Source of the DNA: Thermoactinomycetaceae bacterium
GTDB taxonomy: Bacteria; Bacillota; Bacilli; Thermoactinomycetales; Thermoactinomycetaceae
NCBI GenBank assembly: GCA_025449975.1
Contig: JANWIG010000007.1
Location: 1-37,987 of the forward strand
DNA length: 37,987 bases
Direction of reading: 5' to 3'
The notes under the pieces were generated by a model. It ran no database searches. It had not been told where the DNA came from and saw only the letters and a program-made list of their open reading frames with translations. Position 1 is the stretch's first letter; each line of letters opens with the position of its first letter. Positions 1 through 7,550 of this stretch are shown here, in pieces. The translations under genes and the position numbers were made by a program.

Positions 1-1008
1 CTTTAACAACTGAAGCTTTTTCACTTCGCAATCTGCCGCTCGTTTAATATGCGATTCTGCTTCTTGAATATCCAATTTTTGTTCGCCATAGACCGCATGT
101 AAAACACGATACAGCTGCTCAGGAAAGAGCAGTCGGACATAAACGAGTGCATAATCCATTTCGGTCAGTGGATGAATTTCGTTATAACTGCTGATGATTT
201 CCATCAGAAGATGGGCACTTCCTGTCTTCCCATAAGCATAGTAGAGCCATTTAGCTAATTCAGCAGACCGAATATCGAGATGAATATCATTCCAGTCAAC
301 AAAATAGATTTGCTCGGTATGATCCGCCAAGATATTTTGCCGATGTAAATTCCCATGGCAGACCTTCCCTTCCTCCATGGCCGTTTTATAAGCTTGATCT
401 CCTCCTATTTTTTCATAATAAGTCAAAACGTTTTCCATGAGGCTTCTTGTATACGTCGCATAATCTAGCCAAGTAAGATCCGCACCCGCTGGAATGGTGG
501 TCCACTTTGCTGCCAATTGAAACAATTCTAGCTGCCGATTGACAATCTTAAAATAACTCATCCATTTTCCTTTGAGTCGCAGCTTAAAAAAGGATCCTCT
601 AGGAACAAAATCTTTAGTGCTGAGATGAAAAAAAGCCAAAGCTCGACTGATTTGTTGCCATTCTTCTAACGAATGAAGTTTCACTGGCTTGGCATCTATA
701 TAAGGAAGCAACACATATCGGTTTTGATAACCCTCAAAAAATAACTTTTTATTTCGCGTCAGAATCGGGGCAGGTAGAAAGAGATCTTTTTTGGTAACAT
801 GGTCATTTAACTCACTCAGCATCTCCCAACGATCTTTGGTCCCCTTTTTCACTCTTTTTAAAATATATGAATCCTGATCCGTTTGTAGATATAAAACGCC
901 TCCGAGAGGCTTCGCTTGTTGAATAGTGATCCCATAATAATGATGTAAGTATTCTTGTAAATGAACCTCCCCCGTAAGCCGACTCACTTCTTCTCCACTC
1001 ATAAACAT
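1..1008 (-). CDS. yutH: YutH/CotS-type spore coat protein with kinase-like fold (3' end cut by window edge)
   Basis: The frame is open from an ATG at 1008 to the window edge, giving 336 residues without a stop, so it is almost full length for this family (about 340). The protein resembles CotS/YutH/YsxE spore-coat proteins, which have an aminoglycoside-phosphotransferase-like fold. The catalytic-loop region reads CHGNLHRQN, followed by FVDWND, the usual metal-binding Asp segment. In phosphotransferases the loop is HGDxxxxN, so the catalytic Asp is Asn here and the protein may be a pseudokinase. The ATG at 1008 was chosen because AGAGGTG lies 7 nt upstream; a second ATG at 1002 is possible. 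The neighbours yutF, yutE, yutD, lipA and lytH match the B. subtilis yut/yun cluster and support the YutH assignment over other CotS paralogs. A sigma-K type promoter lies just upstream. Confidence 0.8.
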   Translation of the reverse strand, partial: MFMSGEEVSRLTGEVHLQEYLHHYYGITIQQAKPLGGVLYLQTDQDSYILKRVKKGTKDRWEMLSELNDHVTKKDLFLPAPILTRNKKLFFEGYQNRYVLLPYIDAKPVKLHSLEEWQQISRALAFFHLSTKDFVPRGSFFKLRLKGKWMSYFKIVNRQLELFQLAAKWTTIPAGADLTWLDYATYTRSLMENVLTYYEKIGGDQAYKTAMEEGKVCHGNLHRQNILADHTEQIYFVDWNDIHLDIRSAELAKWLYYAYGKTGSAHLLMEIISSYNEIHPLTEMDYALVYVRLLFPEQLYRVLHAVYGEQKLDIQEAESHIKRAADCEVKKLQLLK

Positions 1009-1027
1009 CTGGCTTCACCTCTGTGTT

Positions 1028-1056
1028 TAGCCTATGAGTCGCGCACAGTAGGTGTG
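1028..1056 (-). promoter_or_regulatory. Sigma-K type promoter of the yutH-like gene
   Basis: Read on the minus strand, CACA (1056-1053) is followed by 16 nt and then CATAGGCTA (1036-1028). This fits the B. subtilis sigma-K consensus mACm-16-CATANNNTA at every defined position. Late mother-cell expression suits a spore-coat gene. One caution is that the predicted start of transcription lies only about 13-15 nt before the ATG at 1008. Confidence 0.6.
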
Positions 1057-1268
1057 CCTAGGAAAAAATAAAATAGCCAATGTTCTTGTTCTTAAACAGA
1101 AACATCGGCTGTCAAAAAAGCTATTAATTGGTCAAATATGCCCATTTGAGGCTATAAGCTGCACCAAACGGATACCAGATCAAATCGTGGACACCCTTTT
1201 TTTGTATATAACTTTTCCTATTTTACAGATTTCTATTTAAGCTTTTACATACCATTCAAAAATACTAA

Positions 1269-1302
1269 AACATGGCTTACTCGATGATCGAGTCGCCATG
1301 TT
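1269..1302 (-). terminator. Rho-independent terminator of the SDR operon
   Basis: AACATGGC (1269-1276) pairs with GCCATGTT (1295-1302), and an inner ACTCGA/TCGAGT helix extends the stem. Read on the minus strand it is followed by a T-rich tail. It begins 2 nt after the stop codon of the SDR gene. Confidence 0.75.
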
Positions 1303-1304
1303 GC

Positions 1305-2153
1305 TTAACAAGGATCAGGATGGATATTCTTTTTTTTGGATGTTTTTCGGTGTCTTTTGGAAGTGGGGTGGATCACATCCAATCCTCCCGTCACTTGAAT
1401 GATATTTCCTGTTAGAAAGTCAGATTCATCTTGACACAAAAAATGAATGACCCGTGACACATCTTCTCCTGAACCTGAACGACCTCGTGGTGTCTCATGG
1501 TCAGGCAAATGCTGAACATCTTCGATGCGCAACTCTTTTCTCTCTCCGACAATATCTCCTGGACAAATCATATTTACGGTTATGCCATAGGGAGCTTCTT
1601 CCACAGCCAACGACTTTGTAAATGAAACAAGTGCTGTCTTAGCAGCCGCATATACTGAACGGTCAGGCCATGCAGGCGCTTCACCAGCCCGTCCAAAACC
1701 AAAAGTAATGATTCGTCCCCATTTTTGCTGACGCATATAAGGTAAAACCGCATGAATGGTCCAAAGAGCACTATATAAATTGCCGGTAATCATTTGTTCA
1801 ATCTCTGAAATCCGATGTTCATAAAACAACTTACGCTCACGAATAAAGGGACCGACCGTATGGATGAGTGCATCAATCCTTCCAAAGCGTTGATAGACAT
1901 CTTCAATTAATTGAGTCGCTTCTTCCTGTTTTGTTACATCGGCAAGGAAAAATTCAGCAATCTGATCTGGCTTCGCTTGCTTTTTTAGCCACTCCATGAC
2001 TTCAGGGTGTTCCCTCCAACCATTGACAGCCAGATGCCAATTGTTTTCCAACATCCAAATAGCTGCTAGTTTCCCGAGTCCACTCGTTCCTCCAGCAATT
2101 AAAGCAACACGCTTTTGTTTCAACCGCGCATTCATCCTTTCTAATCGAGACAC
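1305..2153 (-). CDS. Short-chain dehydrogenase/reductase (SDR) family protein
   Basis: This is a classical SDR fold of about 280 residues. GGTSGLG (residues 21-27) is the NAD(P)-binding glycine motif and YAAAK (168-172) is the Tyr/Lys catalytic pair. Two features are unusual: the NNAG-type strand motif reads HTVG (98-101), and no Ser stands at the usual place about 13 residues before the Tyr, where the sequence is FGFGRAG. The C-terminus is a Lys/Arg-rich tail. It is the last gene of a four-gene minus-strand operon, 7 nt after the metallo-hydrolase stop. The start is uncertain. GTG at 2153 and ATG at 2135 are both in frame and neither has a well-spaced Shine-Dalgarno. The substrate cannot be told from sequence. 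Confidence 0.85.
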   Translation of the reverse strand: MSRLERMNARLKQKRVALIAGGTSGLGKLAAIWMLENNWHLAVNGWREHPEVMEWLKKQAKPDQIAEFFLADVTKQEEATQLIEDVYQRFGRIDALIHTVGPFIRERKLFYEHRISEIEQMITGNLYSALWTIHAVLPYMRQQKWGRIITFGFGRAGEAPAWPDRSVYAAAKTALVSFTKSLAVEEAPYGITVNMICPGDIVGERKELRIEDVQHLPDHETPRGRSGSGEDVSRVIHFLCQDESDFLTGNIIQVTGGLDVIHPTSKRHRKTSKKKNIHPDPC

Positions 2154-2160
2154 CCTTTGA

Positions 2161-3123
2161 TCATTTTGTCCACAGATACGTATCGTTTTTTTCTATTGTA
2201 TTTATTTTCTTTTGTCTATACAGATATTGTAGATGAGCCATCGATTCAGCCATGGCAAACCGCAAATTATGAATGGATAAATCGGTTCCAAATAAATGGA
2301 AACAAACTTCAGCTGCCGTTACTTCTCCTTTTTCCGCCACAAATCGGGTAATCGCCTCTAAACGTTGATGATGATGAGCGATTAATTCTTCGATCCTTTC
2401 TACGTAATGGGTAAATACCGGACCATGTGCTGGATAAACCATGTTGACCGGAACCTTTTTCATTCTCTCCAATGTTTCAAAGAAAAGAGCAAGTGGGTTG
2501 GGATAGCATTTCGGCCATAAACTGATATTCGGCGAAATCTTTGGTAACAGAAAATCACCTGCGATCATGATTCTTCGCTCTGGTTGATAAAAACTAAGAT
2601 GACCGTCGGCATGACCCGGTGTATGGTAAATTTGATAACGATGATTTCCTAGTCGGATCATCTCACCCGCTTGCAAAAACTTAACTTGCGGATGCGGTTC
2701 AACCCATTTACGAAATCCCTTCAAATGCTCGGGAATCTGTCTGATCCATTCTTTAGGAAGCCCATGCTTACTATAATAACTAGCCATAAATTCAGGCATA
2801 TGACTATCTCTAGCAAAAAACATCTGGGCTTGCTTCCAATCGGTTTCAGATAGATAGACAGGGGCTTGTGTCATTTCCTGTAACCGACCAGCCATTCCGT
2901 AATGATCAGGATGATAATGGGTGATTACAATCTTCTCAACATCTTCCCAGGCAAAGCCAATCTCCTTTCGGGCTTGTTCCCATCTTTGTAAACTGGCTTC
3001 TGTATGTAAGCCACAATCGATGATCGTATAACCATGATCTCCTTTGATCAAATACGCATTGATAATCCTTAAAGCAAAAGGTAGAGGCAACGGCACCTCT
3101 ATAATATCATCCCATCGTTCCAT
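2161..3123 (-). CDS. Metallo-beta-lactamase fold hydrolase
   Basis: This 320-residue protein has the MBL metal-binding motif THYHPDH (H69, H71, D73, H74). It is followed by HTPGH (H171), AGD (D190) and PAHGP (H233), so all five expected metal-ligand regions are present and a dinuclear zinc enzyme is likely. The segment after residue 250 is mostly helical and resembles the winged-helix tail of LACTB2-like and glyoxalase-like MBL proteins. The ATG at 3123 is preceded by AGGAGG at good spacing. It lies 15 nt after yutF and 7 nt before the SDR gene, within one operon. No specific substrate is recognised; hydrolysis of a thioester or ester is the family norm. Confidence 0.88.
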   Translation of the reverse strand: MERWDDIIEVPLPLPFALRIINAYLIKGDHGYTIIDCGLHTEASLQRWEQARKEIGFAWEDVEKIVITHYHPDHYGMAGRLQEMTQAPVYLSETDWKQAQMFFARDSHMPEFMASYYSKHGLPKEWIRQIPEHLKGFRKWVEPHPQVKFLQAGEMIRLGNHRYQIYHTPGHADGHLSFYQPERRIMIAGDFLLPKISPNISLWPKCYPNPLALFFETLERMKKVPVNMVYPAHGPVFTHYVERIEELIAHHHQRLEAITRFVAEKGEVTAAEVCFHLFGTDLSIHNLRFAMAESMAHLQYLYRQKKINTIEKNDTYLWTK

Positions 3124-3138
3124 CTGCTTTCCTCCTGA

Positions 3139-3903
3139 TCATATCTCCCATTGTTGTAGTGATTCCACGTGGTACGTTGCCTTTATGTTTGAATGTTGAT
3201 ACATCGCCGGTGTCGTTACACCAGTAAACACCAGCAATGTATCGATTCTCATTTTATTCCCCACCAAAATATCCGTTGCTAGGTTGTCGCCGATGATTAA
3301 TGTCTCTTCTGCTTTCACTCCTAAGCGAGTTAAGGCATACTGAATCATAATTGTCTCAGGTTTACCGATGATCACTGGCTCCTGATTCGTCGAACTGGCA
3401 ATCCCACGAAGGAGTGAACCGGCTCCCGGACAGAGCCCTTCTTCGGTAGGCAGCACCAGATCAGGATTTGTTCCAATGAACCTCGCTCCTTGTCGAATAT
3501 AAAGACAAGCTTTTTTCATTTTCTCATAAGTAAATTGGCGATCAATACCGACCACCACTGCTTCAGGTGCTTCTTGATCCAAGCGGCAATCTGTTTGCTC
3601 AATCGCTTTTTGCAATCCTTCTTCTCCAATTACATAAACAGATGGAGAAGAAAGCTCTTCTTGAAGATAACGAGCAGTCGCCAAGGCGGATGTATAAACG
3701 TGGTCAGGAATAGCAGGGAAACCGAGGAGTCTTAAATGCTCGGCGATCTGTTCAGGCAAACGGGAAGAGTTATTGGTTACATACAGATAGGGAACTCCCT
3801 CTTTTTGTAAGCGCTTTACAAAATCTAACGCTTCTGGAATCACTTGAGCTCCGCGATAAAGAGTACCATCCAAATCGATGATATACCCTTGATAACGCTT
3901 CAT
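3139..3903 (-). CDS. yutF: HAD superfamily phosphatase, YutF/NagD type
   Basis: This 254-residue HAD-IIA hydrolase belongs to the NagD/p-nitrophenylphosphatase group. Motif I is DLDGTLYRG (nucleophile D10, acid D12), motif II is TNNSS (from residue 43), the Lys of motif III lies in IIGKPE, and motif IV is IIGDNLATD. A C2-type cap sits between motifs II and III. Length, motifs and position in the yut cluster fit B. subtilis YutF, an HAD phosphatase that acts on small phosphorylated metabolites. The ATG at 3903 overlaps the methyltransferase stop codon (ATGA), and GGTGGAGG lies directly upstream, so the two genes are translationally coupled. Confidence 0.88.
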   Translation of the reverse strand: MKRYQGYIIDLDGTLYRGAQVIPEALDFVKRLQKEGVPYLYVTNNSSRLPEQIAEHLRLLGFPAIPDHVYTSALATARYLQEELSSPSVYVIGEEGLQKAIEQTDCRLDQEAPEAVVVGIDRQFTYEKMKKACLYIRQGARFIGTNPDLVLPTEEGLCPGAGSLLRGIASSTNQEPVIIGKPETIMIQYALTRLGVKAEETLIIGDNLATDILVGNKMRIDTLLVFTGVTTPAMYQHSNIKATYHVESLQQWEI

Positions 3904-4640
3904 ACCTCCACCTTACCTATAATCATCATTCGCTCACTATCCTCGCTATATGGATCTCCATGGAAATTCCCATAAGCCTTGATCGGTCTTAAACCGGATT
4001 GGGTTAGGAGATCACACATCTGCTCAAATGTATACATCTTGACTCGCTCATGATAGACTCGCTCACCACTCCCATCACGTACGCGAATCTTTTTGCAAAC
4101 AAAATCCCCATCGATCCATCGTTGCTCATAAATTGCCACATCTTGAATGAATCGCTGACTTTCCGGAACCAGTGTTTCTACGACTCTTTTTCGATTAAGA
4201 AAATCGATAAAAAAGCGACCGCTCGTTCGCAAAACTCGAGAAACTTCTGCTAACACCTGACGATTCTCATCATCTTCCGGAAAATAACCAAATGAAGTAA
4301 AGAGGTTGAGAACGACATCAAAAGAATTCTCTACAAAGGGGAGCTTTCTCATGTCACCATGAATAAAAGGAACCCATAACCCTTCTTGGTATGCTAATGA
4401 GTTGGCTTTCCGTAAGAGCACCTCTGATAAATCCAGCCCGAGTACTTGTAAGCCTCTCTTTGCCAATGTGATCGAATGACGCCCCATTCCACAACACAAA
4501 TCCAAAATTCGATCCTCTTTAGATAAATCCAACCACGTCAACAATTGATCTACTTCTTGATCAGCCATCGTTCGATTACGATGTTGGTAAACTAACAAAT
4601 AGTCGTCTCCAAAGCTTTCCTGATACCACTGGTTGCTCAT
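3900..4640 (-). CDS. Class I SAM-dependent methyltransferase
   Basis: The 246-residue protein has motif I LDLCCGMGRHS near residue 47, an acidic GLDLS at the end of strand 2, and DVVLNLFTSFGYF as motif IV. This is a Rossmann-type methyltransferase of the Methyltransf_25/11 kind found in small-molecule metabolism. Residues after about 150 form an antiparallel substrate domain. It is the first gene of the operon leading to yutF, the MBL hydrolase and the SDR. The ATG at 4640 has only a poor Shine-Dalgarno (GGGAG about 13 nt away), but no other in-frame start fits better. The acceptor substrate is unknown. Confidence 0.85.
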   Translation of the reverse strand: MSNQWYQESFGDDYLLVYQHRNRTMADQEVDQLLTWLDLSKEDRILDLCCGMGRHSITLAKRGLQVLGLDLSEVLLRKANSLAYQEGLWVPFIHGDMRKLPFVENSFDVVLNLFTSFGYFPEDDENRQVLAEVSRVLRTSGRFFIDFLNRKRVVETLVPESQRFIQDVAIYEQRWIDGDFVCKKIRVRDGSGERVYHERVKMYTFEQMCDLLTQSGLRPIKAYGNFHGDPYSEDSERMMIIGKVEV

Positions 4641-4705
4641 GAATTAAGGAACGCTCCCTTCTCCCATGAATACTTTATCGTGATGACTGATGGGGGCCGC
4701 ATCCG

Positions 4706-4755
4706 AAATCACTTAAGAGTGGTTCATCACTCCTAAGTGATTTCTCTCTTTTTTT
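4706..4755 (+). terminator. Strong hairpin with plus-strand T tract, no plus-strand gene upstream
   Basis: AAATCACTTAAGAGTG (4706-4721) pairs with CACTCCTAAGTGATTT (4728-4743) around a 6-nt loop. On the plus strand it is followed by a long T-rich run ending at 4755. The T tract defines an intrinsic terminator on the plus strand, yet every flanking gene is on the minus strand. Confidence 0.55.
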
Positions 4756-4782
4756 CTGGGACTTTTCCTCTCCTTTCTCTCT

Positions 4783-4799
4783 TTTGAACCGCGTTCAAA
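4783..4799. promoter_or_regulatory. Operator-like palindrome before the methyltransferase operon
   Basis: TTTGAAC-CGC-GTTCAAA is a perfect inverted repeat with 7-bp arms, placed about 16 bp downstream of a candidate minus-strand -10 box. The binding protein is unknown. Confidence 0.35.
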
Positions 4800-4904
4800 G
4801 CAATTGTCCATGTTATTGTATCATACCTTTAACTACATCGAAAAAATGGGTGGATAAATATTAGAAATTTATTAATATTCTCAATCACATTCAAAAAATT
4901 TGCA

Positions 4905-4965
4905 AAAAGACCGGGACAAGTCCTCCTAAATGTTATCCCAGTATGTCACCTAGAAGTACTTGCCC
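4905..4965 (-). terminator. Terminator of the SufR-like regulator gene
   Basis: Read on the minus strand, GGGCAAGT (4965-4958) pairs with ACTTGTCCC (4921-4913), allowing a G-T pair. An inner CTTCTA/TAGGAG helix extends it and a CTTTTT run follows. It lies about 10 nt after the stop codon at 4975. Confidence 0.6.
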
Positions 4966-4974
4966 ATCCTCTCT

Positions 4975-5640
4975 TTATCCTTCTTTCTCTTCTTGTTCTT
5001 CCTTTTTATCATCTTTCTTGGCCCGAATCAAATAAACACAATGTGGACCACCTTTGGCTGCGCATAGCTGTTGCTCAACATCTGCTTCTAAAATACTACG
5101 GAACAAATTAAGCTCACAAGCGCACGCTTGATCAAAACGGCTGGAGACTTGAGCAATTGGACAATTATGTTCAATCAACGCAAAGGTATCTTCATTAATC
5201 TCCTCCAGCTTAACCATATATCCTTTTCCTTCTTGCATCTTAGCCAGTGTCTCTACACGATCACGGAGTGTTTTTTTCGTTTTAAAACTACTTTGATAAG
5301 ATTCAATTAATCTCTTTTCACGATTTCGAAACAGTTGATCGATCACTTCAGTTCCTTGTGTTCGCTCTAGATCTTCCAAAATATCAAGAGTAAATGAATG
5401 ATAATTTTTTGGGAAAAAGTCATCTGACTTCTCAGTTAAAAAATATTGACTTGTGGGACGACCCATCGCCTGACGCAACAACTGTGAGCTAACCATTTGG
5501 TCCCGTTCTAACGTATTTAAATGGCGTCGTACCGCCATCTCTGTCACACCTAGGTGCGCAGCCATCTCACTAACAGTTAAAGGACCTTTTGTCTTAAGCA
5601 GAATGAGGATTTGATTGCGGGTGGAACCGTTTCCTCTCAT
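4975..5640 (-). CDS. SufR-like winged-helix transcriptional regulator with putative Fe-S ligands
   Basis: The 221-residue protein starts with a winged helix-turn-helix of the DeoR/ArsR kind (residues 5-65, with SEMAAHLGVTEMAVRRHLNTLE as the HTH). A helical middle part follows, then a Cys-rich C-terminal region with C160 (HNCP), C173, C175, C193 and C201. This arrangement resembles SufR-type regulators, which bind an iron-sulfur cluster and control Fe-S assembly genes. The exact ligands cannot be fixed from one sequence. The tail is a Lys/Glu-rich disordered stretch. The ATG at 5640 has AAGGTGA 6 nt upstream. It is transcribed in the same direction as yutE and followed by its own terminator. 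An inverted repeat in its promoter region may be an autoregulatory site. Confidence 0.75.
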   Translation of the reverse strand: MRGNGSTRNQILILLKTKGPLTVSEMAAHLGVTEMAVRRHLNTLERDQMVSSQLLRQAMGRPTSQYFLTEKSDDFFPKNYHSFTLDILEDLERTQGTEVIDQLFRNREKRLIESYQSSFKTKKTLRDRVETLAKMQEGKGYMVKLEEINEDTFALIEHNCPIAQVSSRFDQACACELNLFRSILEADVEQQLCAAKGGPHCVYLIRAKKDDKKEEQEEKEG

Positions 5641-5678
5641 CCAGCTTCACCTTCCTTCTCTCTATATATAATAATCAT

Positions 5679-5705
5679 AGTACTTTCTATTAATTTGAAA
5701 GCACT
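5679..5705. promoter_or_regulatory. Inverted repeat in the promoter of the SufR-like gene
   Basis: AGTACTTTC (5679-5687) and GAAAGCACT (5697-5705) form a 9-bp inverted repeat with one mismatch and a 9-nt AT-rich spacer. It lies 39-65 bp upstream of the ATG at 5640, next to AT-rich -10-like sequence. Autoregulation by the adjacent regulator is an inference. Confidence 0.45.
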
Positions 5706-5716
5706 ATGTAATTCCT

Positions 5717-6151
5717 TTACTCAATGTTTCCGGCCGCTCGTTCCTTTGCAAGATAGGATTCTACTGCGTCAATAAAGCGCCGAAATAATTCTATATCTAT
5801 ACTAAAGTTTTTCAGCTCTTCAGCAGTGACTTCATTATAGTATCGAACGAGTTTATCACGAAAATGAACATGTTCTTTCACTTTATCTGCTATATGTTTA
5901 TCTATGACCTGTTCATCCTCTAAAATATCGACGATATCCGAATATCCGCCGGGATCTCGCATAATAAATCCATCAATAATCACACTGCCCACATCGATCA
6001 TGCACTCAGTCGCTAGATGAAGGGCACGTGCGACAGCAAAGCCTTCCACACTATTGGGTTTCTCAACACCAGCTTGTTCCAAAACCTTCACACACTGCTC
6101 TAAATAACGAAGTTGCTGATCAATCCGTTTCGTATTCACCTCATAGATCAC
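5717..6151 (-). CDS. yutE: YutE, HepT-like DUF86 protein
   Basis: This 144-residue all-helical protein is of the DUF86/HepT family. It contains the conserved helix with VDVGSVIIDGFIMRDPGG-like sequence (residues 54-71). HepT toxins carry RNase motif RX4HXY; here the equivalent is RDKLVRYY (residues 98-105), with Arg in place of the catalytic His. No MntA antitoxin nucleotidyltransferase is adjacent, so a toxin role is unlikely and a housekeeping YutE function, still unknown, fits better. GTG at 6151 is the start, with GAGGAAG 7 nt upstream. Gene order (yutF, regulator, yutE) supports orthology with B. subtilis YutE. A palindromic promoter element lies just upstream. Confidence 0.82.
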   Translation of the reverse strand: MIYEVNTKRIDQQLRYLEQCVKVLEQAGVEKPNSVEGFAVARALHLATECMIDVGSVIIDGFIMRDPGGYSDIVDILEDEQVIDKHIADKVKEHVHFRDKLVRYYNEVTAEELKNFSIDIELFRRFIDAVESYLAKERAAGNIE

Positions 6152-6165
6152 TGAAAATCTTCCTC

Positions 6166-6208
6166 TCGTATAAATTACTGTAATTATTATACGATATTTG
6201 ATATCAAA
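6166..6208. promoter_or_regulatory. Palindromic promoter region of yutE
   Basis: TCGTATAA (6166-6173) and TTATACGA (6187-6194) form an imperfect palindrome extended inward by ATTAC/GTAAT. On the minus strand it contains a perfect -10 TATAAT (6191-6186). A separate perfect 12-bp palindrome, TTTGATATCAAA, sits at 6197-6208. Both are in the place expected for operators; no recognised consensus fits. Confidence 0.4.
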
Positions 6209-6842
6209 ACTATAGATCTTTCATATGTTTCAATACTTTGAGATGAATACGGACATCATCTTTTCCCTACTCATCAAGCACAAAACACAAAATTTTATGA
6301 CTGTTGGCAACGTCTTACAAACAAAAAGGGATTCCTTTTCATTTTACACATAAGATTCCTTTAAATAAAGTATTTATCAACAATGGTGATGTAGTCATTT
6401 ATTTAAGATTGTTATCCAATGAATGGGTGCCACAGAGCACTTTAACAATCTGCATATATATATTATATATAATTATGCGAATGTAGTGGTAACATTTTAT
6501 TTTATTTATTGGACAAATCATCATAACTAATGAACATATTTATATTAAATTAACTTCTACCCTTTTGTAAAAGATTGTTTAAACACTTTAAGAAACGAAA
6601 AGACTACCTTTCTGTATCTTTCTTTCGCTGCTTCAAACGGAAGCACTCCCCTCACAATTTTCCAATCCATTCAACTTGCCTGATAAAAGGATTAAAGGCA
6701 GATTTTAGCGAAACTCTTACAGAAATATTTATCTTTATCATTCTTCTCATCTTTTGTATTATTTTGGCTTCCTTTGTCAAAGCAGCAGGATTGCGCTTTC
6801 TTTTCCAGAAGTTGTAAATATACACAAGAAGGGAGGAAAACA
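6209..6842. other. AT-rich intergenic region upstream of the RacA-like gene
   Basis: About 630 bp without a convincing gene. It contains a 27-nt AT-rich near-palindrome at about 6451-6478 (GCATA...TATGC ends) and a perfect small hairpin TGCTTC-AAACG-GAAGCA at 6629-6645. A TTG-started frame at 6575-6817 encodes one hydrophobic segment but has no Shine-Dalgarno. The last 20 nt carry the strong ribosome-binding site of the next gene. Confidence 0.5.
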
Positions 6843-7430
6843 ATGTTGTTTACGACTCGAGAAGCAGCAGAACGGTTACAAGTCCATGCCCGAACTGTCC
6901 GGAAATGGATTGACACTTTTGAAGACTATATTTGTCCAGAATCCAATGAGCGCGGTCATTACTTACTGACGGAAGAAAGTCTCCATTGCTTAGCAGATAT
7001 CAAAGAGCGCTTAAAAGAGCCAAATAAATCGATGAAACAGATCCGAGATGATTTGATCAAAGAAGGAAAAATAATCAAAGATTTTACCAGAAATCAGATT
7101 GACTCTGAGCAAACCATTCGTTATATATCGGATAATATGGAGAATATGATCGATATGGTTGAAGAACTTTTTACACGAATGGAAAGATTGGAAAGCCACC
7201 TCTTTTCCCTTTTTGCCGCCATGGAAAATTTAGAGCAACAAATTGCTACTCTCTCTTATGACAACATTTCAGCTAGCGAAATCCACCAAATGTTTGAAGA
7301 GATTCGTAAAAAACAGGAGCACTTAAAATTCGAATTGCGCAATGCTCACTTTACACAACGCTTGATCTCGGCAACACGCTCTACCTCTTTTCCTCCACGA
7401 CGAAAAAAGAAAACCTTCCTTTTCTTCTAA
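6843..7430 (+). CDS. MerR-like DNA-binding protein resembling RacA (chromosome anchoring)
   Basis: The 195-residue protein begins with a MerR/excisionase-type helix-turn-helix (TTREAAERLQVHARTVRKWID, residues 4-24) and the wing segment ERGHYLLTEESL. A long coiled-coil-rich region follows (about residues 60-170, with repeated Met/Leu/Glu heptads), then a strongly basic C-terminal tail. This layout matches B. subtilis RacA (184 residues), which binds near the origin and anchors the chromosome at the cell pole during sporulation. A paralogous MerR-like protein with another role is possible, so no symbol is given. The ATG at 6843 was chosen because GGGAGG lies 7 nt upstream; a longer frame from 6774 lacks a Shine-Dalgarno. 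Confidence 0.72.
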   Translation: MLFTTREAAERLQVHARTVRKWIDTFEDYICPESNERGHYLLTEESLHCLADIKERLKEPNKSMKQIRDDLIKEGKIIKDFTRNQIDSEQTIRYISDNMENMIDMVEELFTRMERLESHLFSLFAAMENLEQQIATLSYDNISASEIHQMFEEIRKKQEHLKFELRNAHFTQRLISATRSTSFPPRRKKKTFLFF

Positions 7431-7440
7431 AAACTCCTTC

Positions 7441-7473
7441 GATGAACACCCAAACTGCGGTTTGGTTTTCATC
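7441..7473 (+). terminator. Hairpin after the RacA-like gene
   Basis: GATGAA/TTCATC and CCAAAC/GTTTGG arms around TGCG form a clear hairpin 10 nt after the stop codon. It lacks a T tract, so termination would be weak. Confidence 0.35.
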
Positions 7474-7550
7474 TGCTGGACATTCACTAAAAATCATGCC
7501 AAACTGTTGGTAAGATCTTTTTTAATTATCGGTGTTAGGAGTTATGTTCA

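Larger units (their letters stand above)
4641..4904. other. Intergenic leader and promoter region of the methyltransferase operon
   Basis: No gene was found here. On the minus strand a candidate promoter has TTTCGA, 17 nt, TACAAT (-10 at 4820-4815). A 17-bp perfect palindrome TTTGAAC-CGC-GTTCAAA (4783-4799) lies just downstream and looks like an operator. A hairpin with a plus-strand T tract (listed separately) lies between it and the gene. The leader would be about 165 nt long. Confidence 0.4.

Noticed and set aside
1052-1240. Plus-strand 62-codon frame in the yutH upstream region
   Set aside because: Contains no recognisable domain, lacks a Shine-Dalgarno, and overlaps the yutH promoter.
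5717-6151. HepT-MntA type toxin-antitoxin system
   Set aside because: No nucleotidyltransferase partner is adjacent and the catalytic His is absent.
6451-6478. AT-rich near-palindrome in the gap before the RacA-like gene
   Set aside because: Alternating TA sequence gives weak, low-complexity self-complementarity; no protein-binding or terminator features.
6575-6817. TTG-started frame with one very hydrophobic segment upstream of the RacA-like gene
   Set aside because: No Shine-Dalgarno, no ATG/GTG start, and T-rich sequence readily gives hydrophobic runs; the opposite strand is also open here.
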